A DNA stretch of 64,000 bases from Rhizobium leguminosarum (lineage in GTDB: Bacteria; Pseudomonadota; Alphaproteobacteria; Rhizobiales; Rhizobiaceae): contig NZ_JAGIOR010000001.1 in the NCBI RefSeq assembly GCF_017876795.1, forward strand, positions 2,134,501 through 2,198,500, read 5' to 3'. Positions 26,511 to 34,922 of the stretch are shown here, in pieces (the first letter of the stretch is position 1; every line of letters starts with the position of its first letter). Under the pieces are notes generated by a model. That model searched no databases. It was not told the origin of the DNA and saw nothing but the letters and a program-made list of their open reading frames with translations. The translations under genes were made by a program, and so were the position numbers.

Positions 26511-27095
26511 ATGAACGACGAAGACCAGGACGACAAGACGAAGGAACTGCCGCTCGGCAAGGAAACGGAGGCGAATCTTTTCAAGTCGCGTTCGATCTTC
26601 ATCTACGGACCGATCAATCAGGAATTGGCGCAGAAGGTCTGCTCGCAGCTCGTGGCGCTTGCCGCAGCCAGCGACGAGGACATCCGCATCTATGTCAATT
26701 CGCCCGGCGGCCACGTCGAATCCGGCGATTCCATCCATGACATGATCAAGTTCATCAAGCCGAAGGTCTGGATGATTGGCACCGGCTGGGTCGCCTCGGC
26801 CGGCGCGCTGATCTATGTCGCCACTCCGAAGGAGCGGCGCCTGTGCCTGCCGAACACCCGCTTCCTGCTGCATCAGCCCTCCGGCGGCACGCGCGGCATG
26901 GCTTCCGATATCGAGATCCAGGCGCGCGAGATCATCAAGATGAACGACCGCCTGAACAAGATCATGGCTGAAGCTACCGGCCAGCCGCTCGACAAGATCG
27001 CCAGGGATACCGATCGCGACTACTGGCTTTCGGCCGAAGAGGCGAAGGACTATGGCCTCGTCTCGCGGATCGTGACGTCGCAGGCCGATATCTAA
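26511..27095 (+). CDS. clpP: ATP-dependent Clp protease proteolytic subunit (ClpP paralogue)
   Basis: 194 residues. Ser96 (GWVASAGA) and His121 (FLLHQP) are 25 apart, as in ClpP, and [17 protein letters not shown] is the oxyanion/strand region. The N-terminus ([17 protein letters not shown]) differs from classical ClpP1 and lacks the hydrophobic N-terminal loop, so this is probably an accessory ClpP; which ATPase it pairs with is unknown. No clpX or clpA is near. ATG 26511 follows CAAGAGGTTCG. It is followed by a terminator. Confidence 0.88.
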   Translation: MNDEDQDDKTKELPLGKETEANLFKSRSIFIYGPINQELAQKVCSQLVALAAASDEDIRIYVNSPGGHVESGDSIHDMIKFIKPKVWMIGTGWVASAGALIYVATPKERRLCLPNTRFLLHQPSGGTRGMASDIEIQAREIIKMNDRLNKIMAEATGQPLDKIARDTDRDYWLSAEEAKDYGLVSRIVTSQADI

Positions 27096-27115
27096 GCTTT
27101 CCTATTTGGCCCTCG

Positions 27116-27154
27116 AACGCCCTTGTCTGCAGACCGCAGGCGAGGGCGTTTATT
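27116..27154 (+). terminator. Terminator of the clpP paralogue
   Basis: AACGCCCT pairs with AGGGCGTT, followed by TATT, 20 bases after the stop. Confidence 0.6.
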
Positions 27155-27197
27155 CCATCGCATGTGCCCGCGTTCGAAAGATCGCTGCGCCTCATCC

Positions 27198-27986
27198 TCA
27201 GTATGAGCGCGTGAACCCGCCATCGTGCATGATGTTCAGCCCCGTCATGTGGTCGGAGAAACGGGACAGAAGCCCTTCGACGGCGATCGCAACCTCTTCC
27301 GGTTCTCCATATTTTCCCAAGGGAACATTTGTCGTTTCCTCGGCAAGACGTTGTTCAAACGTGACGCCGGCCGCATCGGCGCGCCGTTCAATGCCTTCCC
27401 GGTACCACGGGGAGAGAGTGCCTCCGAGCGAAAGTGTGTTGACGTGAATGCCGCGGCTGCCGAGCGCGAAGGCCAATGTCTTCGCTTCGCCAATCCAGGC
27501 GCAGCGCATGACATTCGAGGTGGCATAATGTCCAAGCACCTGCGCAGACGATATCCCCGATATAATGACGATTTTTGCCCGGCGGCCGCCGATCGGATCG
27601 GGGTTCATCCGCTCGATCGCAGCTTTTAGGACTTCCAATGGCCCGATGAAGCAATTCTGAAACAGCACGCGCCATGCCTCGCTGCCGGGCATCGGATCAT
27701 TCGTGCTGTGGGCTTGTGGCGGCATCAGCACGACCCCATCGAGGGTGATATGTCTTGCCGCCAGTTGTTCCCCGAATTGACGGATCGACTGGTCGCTCGT
27801 CATTTCCAGCGGTAACCAGACATGACGGTCGGTGCCGTCCAATTCATCGGAAAGCGATTTGAGTTTCGCCTCGTTGCGCGCGGCCAAGACAAGCAAATAG
27901 CCGCTCCGGGCGAGTTGACGGCAGACTGCCGTGCCAATGCCCCCGGTTGCTCCCGTAACCAGAATCGTTTGCGTTCCCCCGGTCAT
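27198..27986 (-). CDS. Short-chain dehydrogenase/reductase with YxxxN in place of YxxxK
   Basis: 262 residues of classical SDR layout. TGATGGIG (about residues 11-18) is the nucleotide-binding glycine motif and VIISGISS supplies the catalytic Ser. The active-site motif reads YATSN, so the usual catalytic Lys is Asn. The C-terminal GLNIMHDGGFTRSY resembles SDR tails. The substrate is unknown, and the missing Lys makes normal oxidoreductase chemistry doubtful. Codon use is somewhat less GC-rich than in the neighbours. The start at 27986 is followed by a 196-base gap to the divergent benE-like gene. Confidence 0.82.
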   Translation of the reverse strand: MTGGTQTILVTGATGGIGTAVCRQLARSGYLLVLAARNEAKLKSLSDELDGTDRHVWLPLEMTSDQSIRQFGEQLAARHITLDGVVLMPPQAHSTNDPMPGSEAWRVLFQNCFIGPLEVLKAAIERMNPDPIGGRRAKIVIISGISSAQVLGHYATSNVMRCAWIGEAKTLAFALGSRGIHVNTLSLGGTLSPWYREGIERRADAAGVTFEQRLAEETTNVPLGKYGEPEEVAIAVEGLLSRFSDHMTGLNIMHDGGFTRSY

Positions 27987-28182
27987 TCACAATCCCTCGG
28001 TCTCATAGGTTGGCAACCACTCTAAGCGCTCGCAGGTCGTGGGCAAAGCGTTTGACACTTCTTCACTTGATCGGAGATGGTCTCCTATCGGCGAGGACCG
28101 AACGGAAGGGAATAAATCTGAACTTGCGCCTGCGGCAACCATCATGCTCCATGCGCCATTCTCATAGTCCAAGAGTCCCGCC

Positions 28183-29382
28183 ATGCTCAAAGATTTTTCT
28201 GTCCAGGCCCTGTTCATGGGGCTGTTGACCGCCTTCGTCGGTTCCGCCAGCTCGTTCGCGGTCGTGCTGCACGGGCTCGAGGCAGTCGGCGCGACGGATG
28301 CGCAAGCGGCTTCGGGGCTGATGGCATTGTCGATCGCCATGGGTGTCTGCGCAATCGTGCTCTGTGCCGTGACGCGATTGCCGATCAGTATCGCATGGTC
28401 GACGCCGGGTGCGGCGCTGCTGGCAAGCACCGGGGTGATCGAGGGCGGCTTCAATGCGGCGGTCGGCGCATTTCTGATCTGTGGTGTGTTGATTGTCGTC
28501 GCCGGACTTTTCAAGCCGCTCGGCCGGGCGGTTGCCGCCATTCCCGCACCGCTCGCCAACGCGATGCTATCAGGTGTGCTGATCGGCCTCTGCTTCGCAC
28601 CGGTGAAGGCGATCGGCTTCAACCCGCTCCTCGGCCTGCCGATCGTCGTCGCCTGGATCGTCGTCGGCGCCTTCAAGCGGCTCTGGGCGGTCCCGGCAGC
28701 GCTCGCAGCCTTCGTGCTGGTGCTCGTCCTTGGCGTCGATATTCCCGACGGTGCGCTGAGTTCGCTCGAACGGTCGCTGGTGCCGACGGCGGAGATCGTC
28801 TGGCCGGTGTTCAATCTTGCCGGCCTCGTCTCGATCGCGCTGCCGTTGTTCATCGTCACCATGGCCTCGCAGAACATTCCGGGTATCGCGGTCCTGAAGG
28901 TCAATCACTACGATCCGAAGCCCGGTCCGCTCTTTGCCGTCACCGGCTTTTTCTCGCTGCTGTCGGCGCCGTTCGGCGGCCATGCCGTCAATCTGGCGGC
29001 AATCACCGCGGCGATGTGTGCCGGACAGGATGCCCATGCCGATCCGAAGAGGCGCTATTGGGCAGCGCTGATCGCCGGCGTCGGTTATGTCATCCTTGGG
29101 CTGTTCGCCGGGGCGGTGACGGCGTTCGTGGCGCTTGCGCCTCCCGTCCTGATCGAGGCGGTGGCAGGGTTGGCACTGGTCGGCGCCTTCTCCTCCTCGG
29201 CGATGTCGGCCTTCCAGGCCCAGGAGTCGCGCGAGGCGGCGGCGATCACCTTCCTCGTCACCGCCTCAGGCGTTTCCTTCGGCGGCATTTCCGGTGCCTT
29301 CTGGGGCCTGATCGCGGGCGGGTTGATGCTGGCGCTGGCGCGGCTGGTGAGCGTTTGGAAAGACCGAGCCCAGTCGCGGTAA
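28183..29382 (+). CDS. benE: BenE-family benzoate/H+ symporter
   Basis: 399 residues, about eleven to twelve membrane helices. Family stretches include SIAWSTPGAALLA, PAPLANAMLSGVL, FIVTMASQNIPGIAVL and SAPFGGHAVNLAAITAAMC. BenE proteins import benzoate with protons across the inner membrane; the substrate here is assigned by family only, as no benzoate catabolic genes are adjacent. The start at 28183 follows AGAGTCCCGCC. The leuA leader begins 80 bases downstream. Confidence 0.85.
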   Translation: MLKDFSVQALFMGLLTAFVGSASSFAVVLHGLEAVGATDAQAASGLMALSIAMGVCAIVLCAVTRLPISIAWSTPGAALLASTGVIEGGFNAAVGAFLICGVLIVVAGLFKPLGRAVAAIPAPLANAMLSGVLIGLCFAPVKAIGFNPLLGLPIVVAWIVVGAFKRLWAVPAALAAFVLVLVLGVDIPDGALSSLERSLVPTAEIVWPVFNLAGLVSIALPLFIVTMASQNIPGIAVLKVNHYDPKPGPLFAVTGFFSLLSAPFGGHAVNLAAITAAMCAGQDAHADPKRRYWAALIAGVGYVILGLFAGAVTAFVALAPPVLIEAVAGLALVGAFSSSAMSAFQAQESREAAAITFLVTASGVSFGGISGAFWGLIAGGLMLALARLVSVWKDRAQSR

Positions 29383-29426
29383 CGGGATATCGTTGCGCCG
29401 TCGGCGGCCAAAAGCCTGGCAAGGGC

Positions 29427-29455
29427 TTGCCAGTTCCACCACCCGAGGTTATAAG
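29427..29455 (+). promoter_or_regulatory. Promoter of leuL-leuA
   Basis: TTGCCA (29427-29432), a 17-base spacer, and TATAAG (29450-29455). The -10 box ends seven bases before the leuL ATG, the same geometry as for trpL. The -35 box overlaps a small CTGGCAAG/CTTGCCAG hairpin (29416-29433). Confidence 0.6.
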
Positions 29456-29462
29456 CGCGGCC

Positions 29463-29588
29463 ATGAAGACCACTGGCGCCAGAATTTCTGACACGATTGC
29501 ACGCGGCCGCATCGCCCTGCGTGACAATACGCGCGCCCTGACCTCGCTTCTTCTCCTCGGCCTTACGCGCGGTTGCCGGGTCCTTTGA
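29463..29588 (+). CDS. leuL: leuA leader peptide, 41 residues with a run of four Leu
   Basis: The frame starts MKTTGARISDTIARG and contains LTSLLLLGLTRG before its stop. Leucine-rich leader peptides ahead of leuA have been predicted in alphaproteobacteria as attenuation controls. There is no ribosome site before the ATG and the predicted transcript starts at or near the A, so the message is probably leaderless. A GAGGAGCG/CGCTCCTC hairpin with an inner GGCGG/CCGCC stem (29587-29630) follows directly; I see no clear T-run after it. Confidence 0.75.
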   Translation: MKTTGARISDTIARGRIALRDNTRALTSLLLLGLTRGCRVL

Positions 29589-29630
29589 GGAGCGCCCGGC
29601 GGCCGAAAGCCCGCCCGGCCATCGCTCCTC
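29587..29630 (+). promoter_or_regulatory. Leader hairpin of leuA (attenuator part)
   Basis: Outer 8-bp stem GAGGAGCG/CGCTCCTC and inner GGCGG-ccgaaagc-CCGCC, starting at the leuL stop codon. It can be the terminator or the competing structure of the attenuator; the sequence after it (GCGACTCACTTTC) is a poor T-run. Confidence 0.5.
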
Positions 29631-29743
29631 GCGACTCACTTTCAAAATTGACCTAACGACCGACAAGGTCCGCATTTGTTTATCGCCAAGCCTGACACGA
29701 TCGGCTAAGAGCGGGGCAAATGCCGGGACGAGGAGATGATACG

Positions 29744-31513
29744 ATGGACGCGAAGACGCAATCCTCTGAAGGAAAAATGGCCTCCGAAGGAAAAATGACC
29801 TCGGAGAACAAGACGGCCCCCGCAAAAGGCATGCCCGACGCTGCGGTGAAATACCGGGCGTATCCGCAGGTGAACATTCCCGACCGCACCTGGCCGACGA
29901 AAACCATCACCAAGGCTCCGGTCTGGTGCTCGGTCGACCTGCGCGACGGCAACCAAGCGCTGGTCGACCCGATGGGTCACGACCGCAAGGCGCGCATGTT
30001 CCAGTTGCTGCTGGAGATGGGCTTCAAGGAAATCGAGATCGGTTTTCCCTCGGCCTCGCAGACGGATTTCGATTTCGCCCGCTGGTGCGTGGAAGAGAGC
30101 AACGTGCCCGCCGACGTCTCCCTGCAGGTGTTGGTGCAGTGCCGCCCGGAACTCATCACCCGCACTTTCGAGGCGCTGGAAGGCGCAAACCGGCCGATCG
30201 TGCATTTCTATAACTCGACCAGCGAGCTGCAGCGCCGCGTCGTCTTCGCCAAGGATGTGCAGGGCATCAAGCAGATCGCCGTCGATGCCGCCAAGATGAT
30301 CACCGACATGGCCGCCAAGGCCGGTGGTGGCTATCGTTTCGAATATTCGCCCGAGAGCTTCACCGGCACCGAGCTCGAGGTGGCTTTGGAAATTTGCAAT
30401 GCCGTCATCGAGGTCGTCAAACCGACGCCCGATAACAAGCTGATCATCAACCTGCCGTCCACTGTCGAGATGGCGACGCCGAACGTCTATGCCGACCAGA
30501 TCGAATGGATGTGCCGCAACCTCGACAATCGCGAGAACCTGATCGTTTCGCTGCATCCGCATAACGACCGCGGCACAGGCATCGCCGCTGCCGAATTGGC
30601 CTTGCTGGCAGGCGCCGACCGCGTCGAAGGCACGCTCTTCGGCAATGGTGAGCGCACCGGCAATGTCGACATGGTGACGATGGCGCTGAACATGTTCACG
30701 CAAGGCGTCGATCCCGAGATCGACTGCTCGAACATCGAGCGCATCAAGGAAGTGTTCGAATATTCGAACCAGATGGCGATTTCCGAACGTCATCCTTACG
30801 TCGGCGAGCTGGTCTATACGGCCTTTTCAGGGTCGCATCAGGATGCGATCAACAAGGGCATGAAGGCGGCGCAGGTCGCCAACCAGCCCGTCTGGGAAGT
30901 CCCATACCTGCCTATCGATCCGCGCGATGTCGGCCGTTCCTATGAGGCGATCATCCGCATCAACTCGCAGTCCGGCAAGGGCGGCATCGCCTATATCCTG
31001 CAGCAGGATTACGGGCTGAACCTGCCGCGCAACCTGCAGGTGGAGTTCCGTGAGGATATCCAGCGCATTACCGACGTAGAGGGCAAGGAGCTTCCTTCGA
31101 AGCGGATCTACGACCGCTTCATCGAGCGCTACGTGACGCAGCCGAGCGCGCGCCTCAAATTCGTTGATCACCACACCTATCCCGACACCGAGCACAGGGG
31201 CCAGCGGATCGTGGCGGCTGAGATCACCGACAATGGCGAGATCATGCGCATCGAAGGGCGTGGCAACGGCCCGATCGACGGTTTCATCAACGCGCTGTCG
31301 CATTATCTCGGCATCGAAATGTCGGTCGAAGACTATTCCGAACATTCGCTGCAACACGGCTCGAACGCGGCGGCGATCTCCTATGTCGAGACTTCCTATC
31401 CCGGCGGCAAGCTGTTCGGAGCCGGCGTCAATACCAACATCGTCGCGGCATCGCTGGAAGCGATCGTCTCGGCGGCAAACCGCGTGCTCGAGGTGAAGGC
31501 CGGCAAGGCCTGA
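29744..31513 (+). CDS. leuA: 2-isopropylmalate synthase (long LeuA2-type)
   Basis: 589 residues. The HMGL-like TIM barrel has WCSVDLRDGNQALVDPM with the metal/substrate Arg-Asp and SLHPHNDRGTGIAAAELALLAGADRVEGTLFGNGERTGNVD. The C-terminal LeuA dimer/regulatory domain follows (about 440-580), with GRGNGPIDGFINAL and the usual site of leucine feedback. It condenses acetyl-CoA with 2-oxoisovalerate. ATG 29744 is eight bases after GAGGAG; an upstream ATG at 29720 lacks a site. The N-terminus has an imperfect SSEGKM-ASEGKM-TSENK repeat not seen in most LeuA proteins. Expression is probably set by the leuL leader. Confidence 0.93.
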   Translation: MDAKTQSSEGKMASEGKMTSENKTAPAKGMPDAAVKYRAYPQVNIPDRTWPTKTITKAPVWCSVDLRDGNQALVDPMGHDRKARMFQLLLEMGFKEIEIGFPSASQTDFDFARWCVEESNVPADVSLQVLVQCRPELITRTFEALEGANRPIVHFYNSTSELQRRVVFAKDVQGIKQIAVDAAKMITDMAAKAGGGYRFEYSPESFTGTELEVALEICNAVIEVVKPTPDNKLIINLPSTVEMATPNVYADQIEWMCRNLDNRENLIVSLHPHNDRGTGIAAAELALLAGADRVEGTLFGNGERTGNVDMVTMALNMFTQGVDPEIDCSNIERIKEVFEYSNQMAISERHPYVGELVYTAFSGSHQDAINKGMKAAQVANQPVWEVPYLPIDPRDVGRSYEAIIRINSQSGKGGIAYILQQDYGLNLPRNLQVEFREDIQRITDVEGKELPSKRIYDRFIERYVTQPSARLKFVDHHTYPDTEHRGQRIVAAEITDNGEIMRIEGRGNGPIDGFINALSHYLGIEMSVEDYSEHSLQHGSNAAAISYVETSYPGGKLFGAGVNTNIVAASLEAIVSAANRVLEVKAGKA

Positions 31514-31569
31514 TCTTGAAAGAACTCAGGCTGCGATCGGATCGATGCGGCCTGAAATGAATTGGAGCT

Positions 31570-31670
31570 AAAGCGCGTCGCATCAAACTTGATTCATGCG
31601 ACGCGTTTTAGCTCTTTGTTTTTATGCATGTCGTTATCCCGGAACCGCTGCATACTTCCGGACGAGATGC
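31570..31670. repeat. Dispersed palindromic repeat, family B (full copy)
   Basis: First hairpin AAAGCGCGTCGCAT/ATGCGACGCGTTT (one bulged G), second hairpin GCATGTCG/CGAGATGC with inner CCGGAA/TTCCGG. It has the same order and spacing as 13412-13514 and again lies between convergent genes (leuA and the anti-sigma gene). Confidence 0.85.
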
Positions 31671-31682
31671 TTTAGCGCGCCG

Positions 31683-32525
31683 TCAGATCGCGGTGGCGAT
31701 TTTCATTGCGAGCTGGCCGAGTGTCGCTTCGGCGGAAGGCCCGGCAAGCACGTAGGACGTGCCGGCATTGTGCCAGGTCACGAGGCCGATCTCGTCCTTG
31801 ATCGTTTCCTTGAAGTCGTCCGTATCCGGCGGCTGCGCGTCCTTGCGGAAGCAGATGGAGATTACGTCGCCGTCGGCGTTGGAATAGACGAGCTGACCGA
31901 CAGGTCGGCTGTCGCCAAGGATGACGCGCGCGCCCTGGAAGGTCCAGGCTTCGGCGCTGAGCTCAGGCACGCGGAAGGGCACGCCGATCGCGGTCGTCAG
32001 CCAGCTGGAGATTTCCTCGGCCTGCGAGGCGGGCACTTCGACGAGATGACGAGGCTGGCGGATCAGGAGGCGCTGATAGGCTGTGACGTCGCCTAGCCAG
32101 TCGCTGGTATTGGCCGGTGCGGCGGCGGAGGTCGTGGTGGCTATTTCGTCGGCATCCGGGGCGGTGCCGACGAAATAGCCGATACCGCAACCGACGGCGA
32201 AGAGGATGAGAGCGGCGGCCAGTGCCTGCGGACCGCTCGGCGCCAGTTTCAAGTGCGGGCGCGTGGCGCGCTGGGCGATCGGCGTCTTCGGCGGCTGCGT
32301 GCTCTTGATCGAGCGGACGAGGGCGAGCGGCACTGGCTCCTTCAGGATATCGTCGAGGCGGTGGCGGCCGAAATCGGCGCCGTGGCGCAGCTTCTCATGC
32401 AGTCGGCGGGCGTTCTCGTCGCTTGCCAGGCGCTGCTCCAGTTCGTGCCGCTGTTCGGGCGAAACCTCGCCATCGAGAAGGGCGGTGAGCTGGGCTTCGA
32501 GCGGCAATTTCCTGAGATCAAGCAA
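31683..32525 (-). CDS. Anti-sigma factor, membrane-anchored
   Basis: 280 residues. The N-terminal 85 residues resemble anti-sigma domains (TALLDGEVSPEQRHELEQRLASDENAR). One membrane helix is near 102-122 (ALAAALILFAVGCGIGYFVG), then a periplasmic domain. There is no HxxxCxxC zinc motif, so it is not a ZAS type. It starts two bases after the sigma gene stops, which marks the pair as one operon. The signal it senses is unknown. Confidence 0.82.
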   Translation of the reverse strand: MLDLRKLPLEAQLTALLDGEVSPEQRHELEQRLASDENARRLHEKLRHGADFGRHRLDDILKEPVPLALVRSIKSTQPPKTPIAQRATRPHLKLAPSGPQALAAALILFAVGCGIGYFVGTAPDADEIATTTSAAAPANTSDWLGDVTAYQRLLIRQPRHLVEVPASQAEEISSWLTTAIGVPFRVPELSAEAWTFQGARVILGDSRPVGQLVYSNADGDVISICFRKDAQPPDTDDFKETIKDEIGLVTWHNAGTSYVLAGPSAEATLGQLAMKIATAI

Positions 32526-32527
32526 AT

Positions 32528-33037
32528 TCAGTACCTGTGGATCGGGTGGGTGCCGGCAAGCCCGGCAAAATGCAGCCTTGCGGTCGCGAGCTGGGAGACG
32601 ACATTTGCCACCGGCGTGCCCATGATGTCGGCCGCCTGCTGGTAGCTATGGCCTTCGACGTCGACGAGCAGGAACATGCTGGAAAGACCGTCCGGCATAT
32701 CGGCGATCATGTGATGGATGCCGTCTGGATCGGCTGCAGCCGAGCGTTCGCGTGCAGCCTCACGAAGATCGGTGACGTTGCCGCGGACGGAAGCCTTCGG
32801 CTTGCGCTTGCGGCTGTCGTCGGTCCATTGCTGGCGGGCAAGCGTGTAGATCCAGCTTTCCAGCCGGCCTTCACCGCTCCATTGATGGCCCTTGGCGATG
32901 GCGCGCTGACAGACGGCCTGAACGAGTTCGTCGGCCACGGCAGCCTCACCCGCGAGCGTGATCGCGAAGCGGCGAAGGCGGGGCAGAAGGCCGACGAGAT
33001 CACGCCGGAGATCGATGGTCGTTGCGGGTTGACGCAT
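32528..33037 (-). CDS. ECF-type RNA polymerase sigma factor
   Basis: 169 residues. Region 2 is present with AVADELVQAVCQRAI and ESWIYTLARQQWTDDSRKRK (-10 recognition); region 4 with FLLVDVEGHSYQQAADIMGTPVANVVSQLATAR (-35 recognition). The usual DxxQE-type start of region 2.2 is weak. It is paired with the downstream anti-sigma gene and so probably controls an envelope or stress response; target promoters were not identified. The start at 33037 follows a 187-base gap to the TPR gene. Confidence 0.88.
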   Translation of the reverse strand: MRQPATTIDLRRDLVGLLPRLRRFAITLAGEAAVADELVQAVCQRAIAKGHQWSGEGRLESWIYTLARQQWTDDSRKRKPKASVRGNVTDLREAARERSAAADPDGIHHMIADMPDGLSSMFLLVDVEGHSYQQAADIMGTPVANVVSQLATARLHFAGLAGTHPIHRY

Positions 33038-33224
33038 TGTCTATCCAAGAAGCATTCACAATGGTTTCGCGGACGAAGGGTTCGCCGTCGAACGCGAAGC
33101 CGGCCTTATCGACGCCGACGATGCATGTGCTTTATGAAGCAAGTCTCCTGCACTTCGCAAGCATTCGGTCGTCTTCATCCCCTTTTCCCAAGGGATTTTC
33201 GTATTGTGGCCCATAAACCTTGCG

Positions 33225-33785
33225 TCAATATGTCTTGTAGCCGTTCAAGCTTTGCAGCAGAGCGCGATAGGCCCACGTGCCTTCGCCGCCGCGATCGCGG
33301 ATTTCGACAAGCTGGACGCGGGCTCCCTGGATATCTCCCTGTTCCACCAGCGCCATGCCCATGTAAGAGCGAGCGAGGATGTAGTTCTCATCCGCCTGCA
33401 GCGCCTTGCGATAATAGGACATACCGAGCTCCATGCGACCGGCCTTGCGGTTGGCGTAGCCGAGATAATTCAGGATCCGCGGGTCGTTCTGGTTGCGGGC
33501 GAGATTAAGCACGGTGATGGCGTTGTCATACTGGCCGGCATAGGCAAACTCGCGGGCGAACTTGTAGAGATCGTCGTCGTTGAAGCTGCTCTTCTTCGGA
33601 TTGGCGCATTCCTTCTTGGCCTTGTCCCAGACCTTGCCGCCGGTGCAGGTCTTGGTCGTCTGGGTCTTCGGCGGCGGATTGGTGTCATCATTGTTGCCGC
33701 CGACCGCGAAAGCGGCCGTGGCAATGCCGAAGGCAAAGCCGGCGGCGAGCGAAAGTCTGGACAGGTGACGGAAAGAAGACGTCAT
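33225..33785 (-). CDS. Exported tetratricopeptide-repeat protein
   Basis: 186 residues. A signal peptide ends near Ala28 (LAAGFAFGIATAAFA), followed by a Pro/Thr/Lys-rich spacer with a Cys pair (CTGGKVWDKAKKEC). Then come two or three TPR units, including KFAREFAYAGQYDNAITVLNLA and RILNYLGYANRKAGRMELGMSYYRKAL. It is a likely periplasmic scaffold protein with no known partner. The start at 33785 has GGAG ten bases upstream; an extension to 33848 lacks a site. It lies upstream of the ECF sigma gene on the same strand. Confidence 0.82.
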   Translation of the reverse strand: MTSSFRHLSRLSLAAGFAFGIATAAFAVGGNNDDTNPPPKTQTTKTCTGGKVWDKAKKECANPKKSSFNDDDLYKFAREFAYAGQYDNAITVLNLARNQNDPRILNYLGYANRKAGRMELGMSYYRKALQADENYILARSYMGMALVEQGDIQGARVQLVEIRDRGGEGTWAYRALLQSLNGYKTY

Positions 33786-33943
33786 TGGCGGGCTCCGTTC
33801 TGAGGCGATGCGGTTGCCGGATTGTACGCTTACCGTCAAAAATACCAAGTGGGTAAGCCGCCGCCATGGTGATTGTTGCGACGATGACCTGACATCCTCT
33901 CAGATCGATTCAAGTGCTGGATGAAAAGAGTTAGGAGCCGGCG

Positions 33944-34852
33944 CTAACGCGCGAAAATATCGGTGCTTTCCGGCGTCACTGCGTCGCCGGACCTGTTGAC
34001 GCTGAAGCGCTCGCCGCTGAGCTCCCAGGCACCGGGAGAGCCGTCGATAGAGAAGAGATTGTAGGCGGCGGGCGGCTTGATGCTGCCCGGTCCCTGCGAG
34101 GCTGACGCGATGCCGACGACCGGCACGGGCTGCACCTGGCCACGCAGCCAGTGCAGCGTGTTCAGGTGCGTATGCCCGTGCAGCACGAGCTCGGCTCCGC
34201 CGGTCGAAATCATCGCGGCGAAGCGGCGAATGCCGATCATGCGCTTGTGGAAGGCGGTGGCGCCGCGGATCGGCGGATGATGGATCATGACAACGCGGAA
34301 GAGACCGGCTTCGCCGGCCGCTCGCAGCATGTTGACAGTGTCGCGTGCCTGGCGCGCGCCGAAAAAGCCGGAGGCGGCAAAGGGAGGGGTGGCGACCGCC
34401 GTCGAGCAGCCGACGATCGCAACCTTGTCGCGGATGCGCAGATAAGGGAAAATATGGCGATCCTCCTGCCATTGCGGCGGGGAGAGATCGCCACGAACAT
34501 AGTCGTACCAGGCACGCATCGACTTCTCGTAGGCGCCAGGTACATAGGCGTCGTGATTGCCGGGGACGACCGATGTGGCGGTGGGGTCGCCGAGTTCGCG
34601 CAGCCAAGCGGCGGCAGCGCGGATCTCGATGCCGCTCGCCAGATTGACGAGATCGCCGGTGACGGCCAGGTGATCGGCCTGATGGGCACGGATATCGTCG
34701 AGCAGCAGATCCAGCGTGCTGCCGAAAAGGTGCTTGCGTCGATTTCGATGCCAGTTCACAAAGCCGGTTATGCGTTTTGAAAACAGCTCTTGAATGGAAA
34801 GACGGGGCAACGGCCCAAGGTGGACGTCGGAAATATGCGCGAGCTTGAACAT
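33944..34852 (-). CDS. Calcineurin-like metallophosphoesterase
   Basis: 302 residues from MFKLAHISDVHLG. The metal motifs are complete: SDVH, TGDLVN, GNHD, HHPP and HGHTH. The layout matches CpdA/icc-like phosphodiesterases (class III), acting on phosphodiester bonds of unknown substrate. The start is uncertain: ATG 34852 fits the family N-terminus, ATG 34864 adds four residues, and an extension to 34891 is unlikely. It is divergent from the Nudix gene with about 70 bases between. Confidence 0.87.
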   Translation of the reverse strand: MFKLAHISDVHLGPLPRLSIQELFSKRITGFVNWHRNRRKHLFGSTLDLLLDDIRAHQADHLAVTGDLVNLASGIEIRAAAAWLRELGDPTATSVVPGNHDAYVPGAYEKSMRAWYDYVRGDLSPPQWQEDRHIFPYLRIRDKVAIVGCSTAVATPPFAASGFFGARQARDTVNMLRAAGEAGLFRVVMIHHPPIRGATAFHKRMIGIRRFAAMISTGGAELVLHGHTHLNTLHWLRGQVQPVPVVGIASASQGPGSIKPPAAYNLFSIDGSPGAWELSGERFSVNRSGDAVTPESTDIFAR

Positions 34853-34922
34853 GCTACGAGACATAGACCAGCTTATTGACAAATCAAACACATCCGGCGC
34901 GATGAAGAGCTGAAACGGAGCG

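Noticed and set aside
28395..29588. 397-codon plus-strand frame in another frame of benE
   Set aside because: Only its last 42 codons (leuL) are supported by promoter position and Leu codons; the rest is a shadow of benE.
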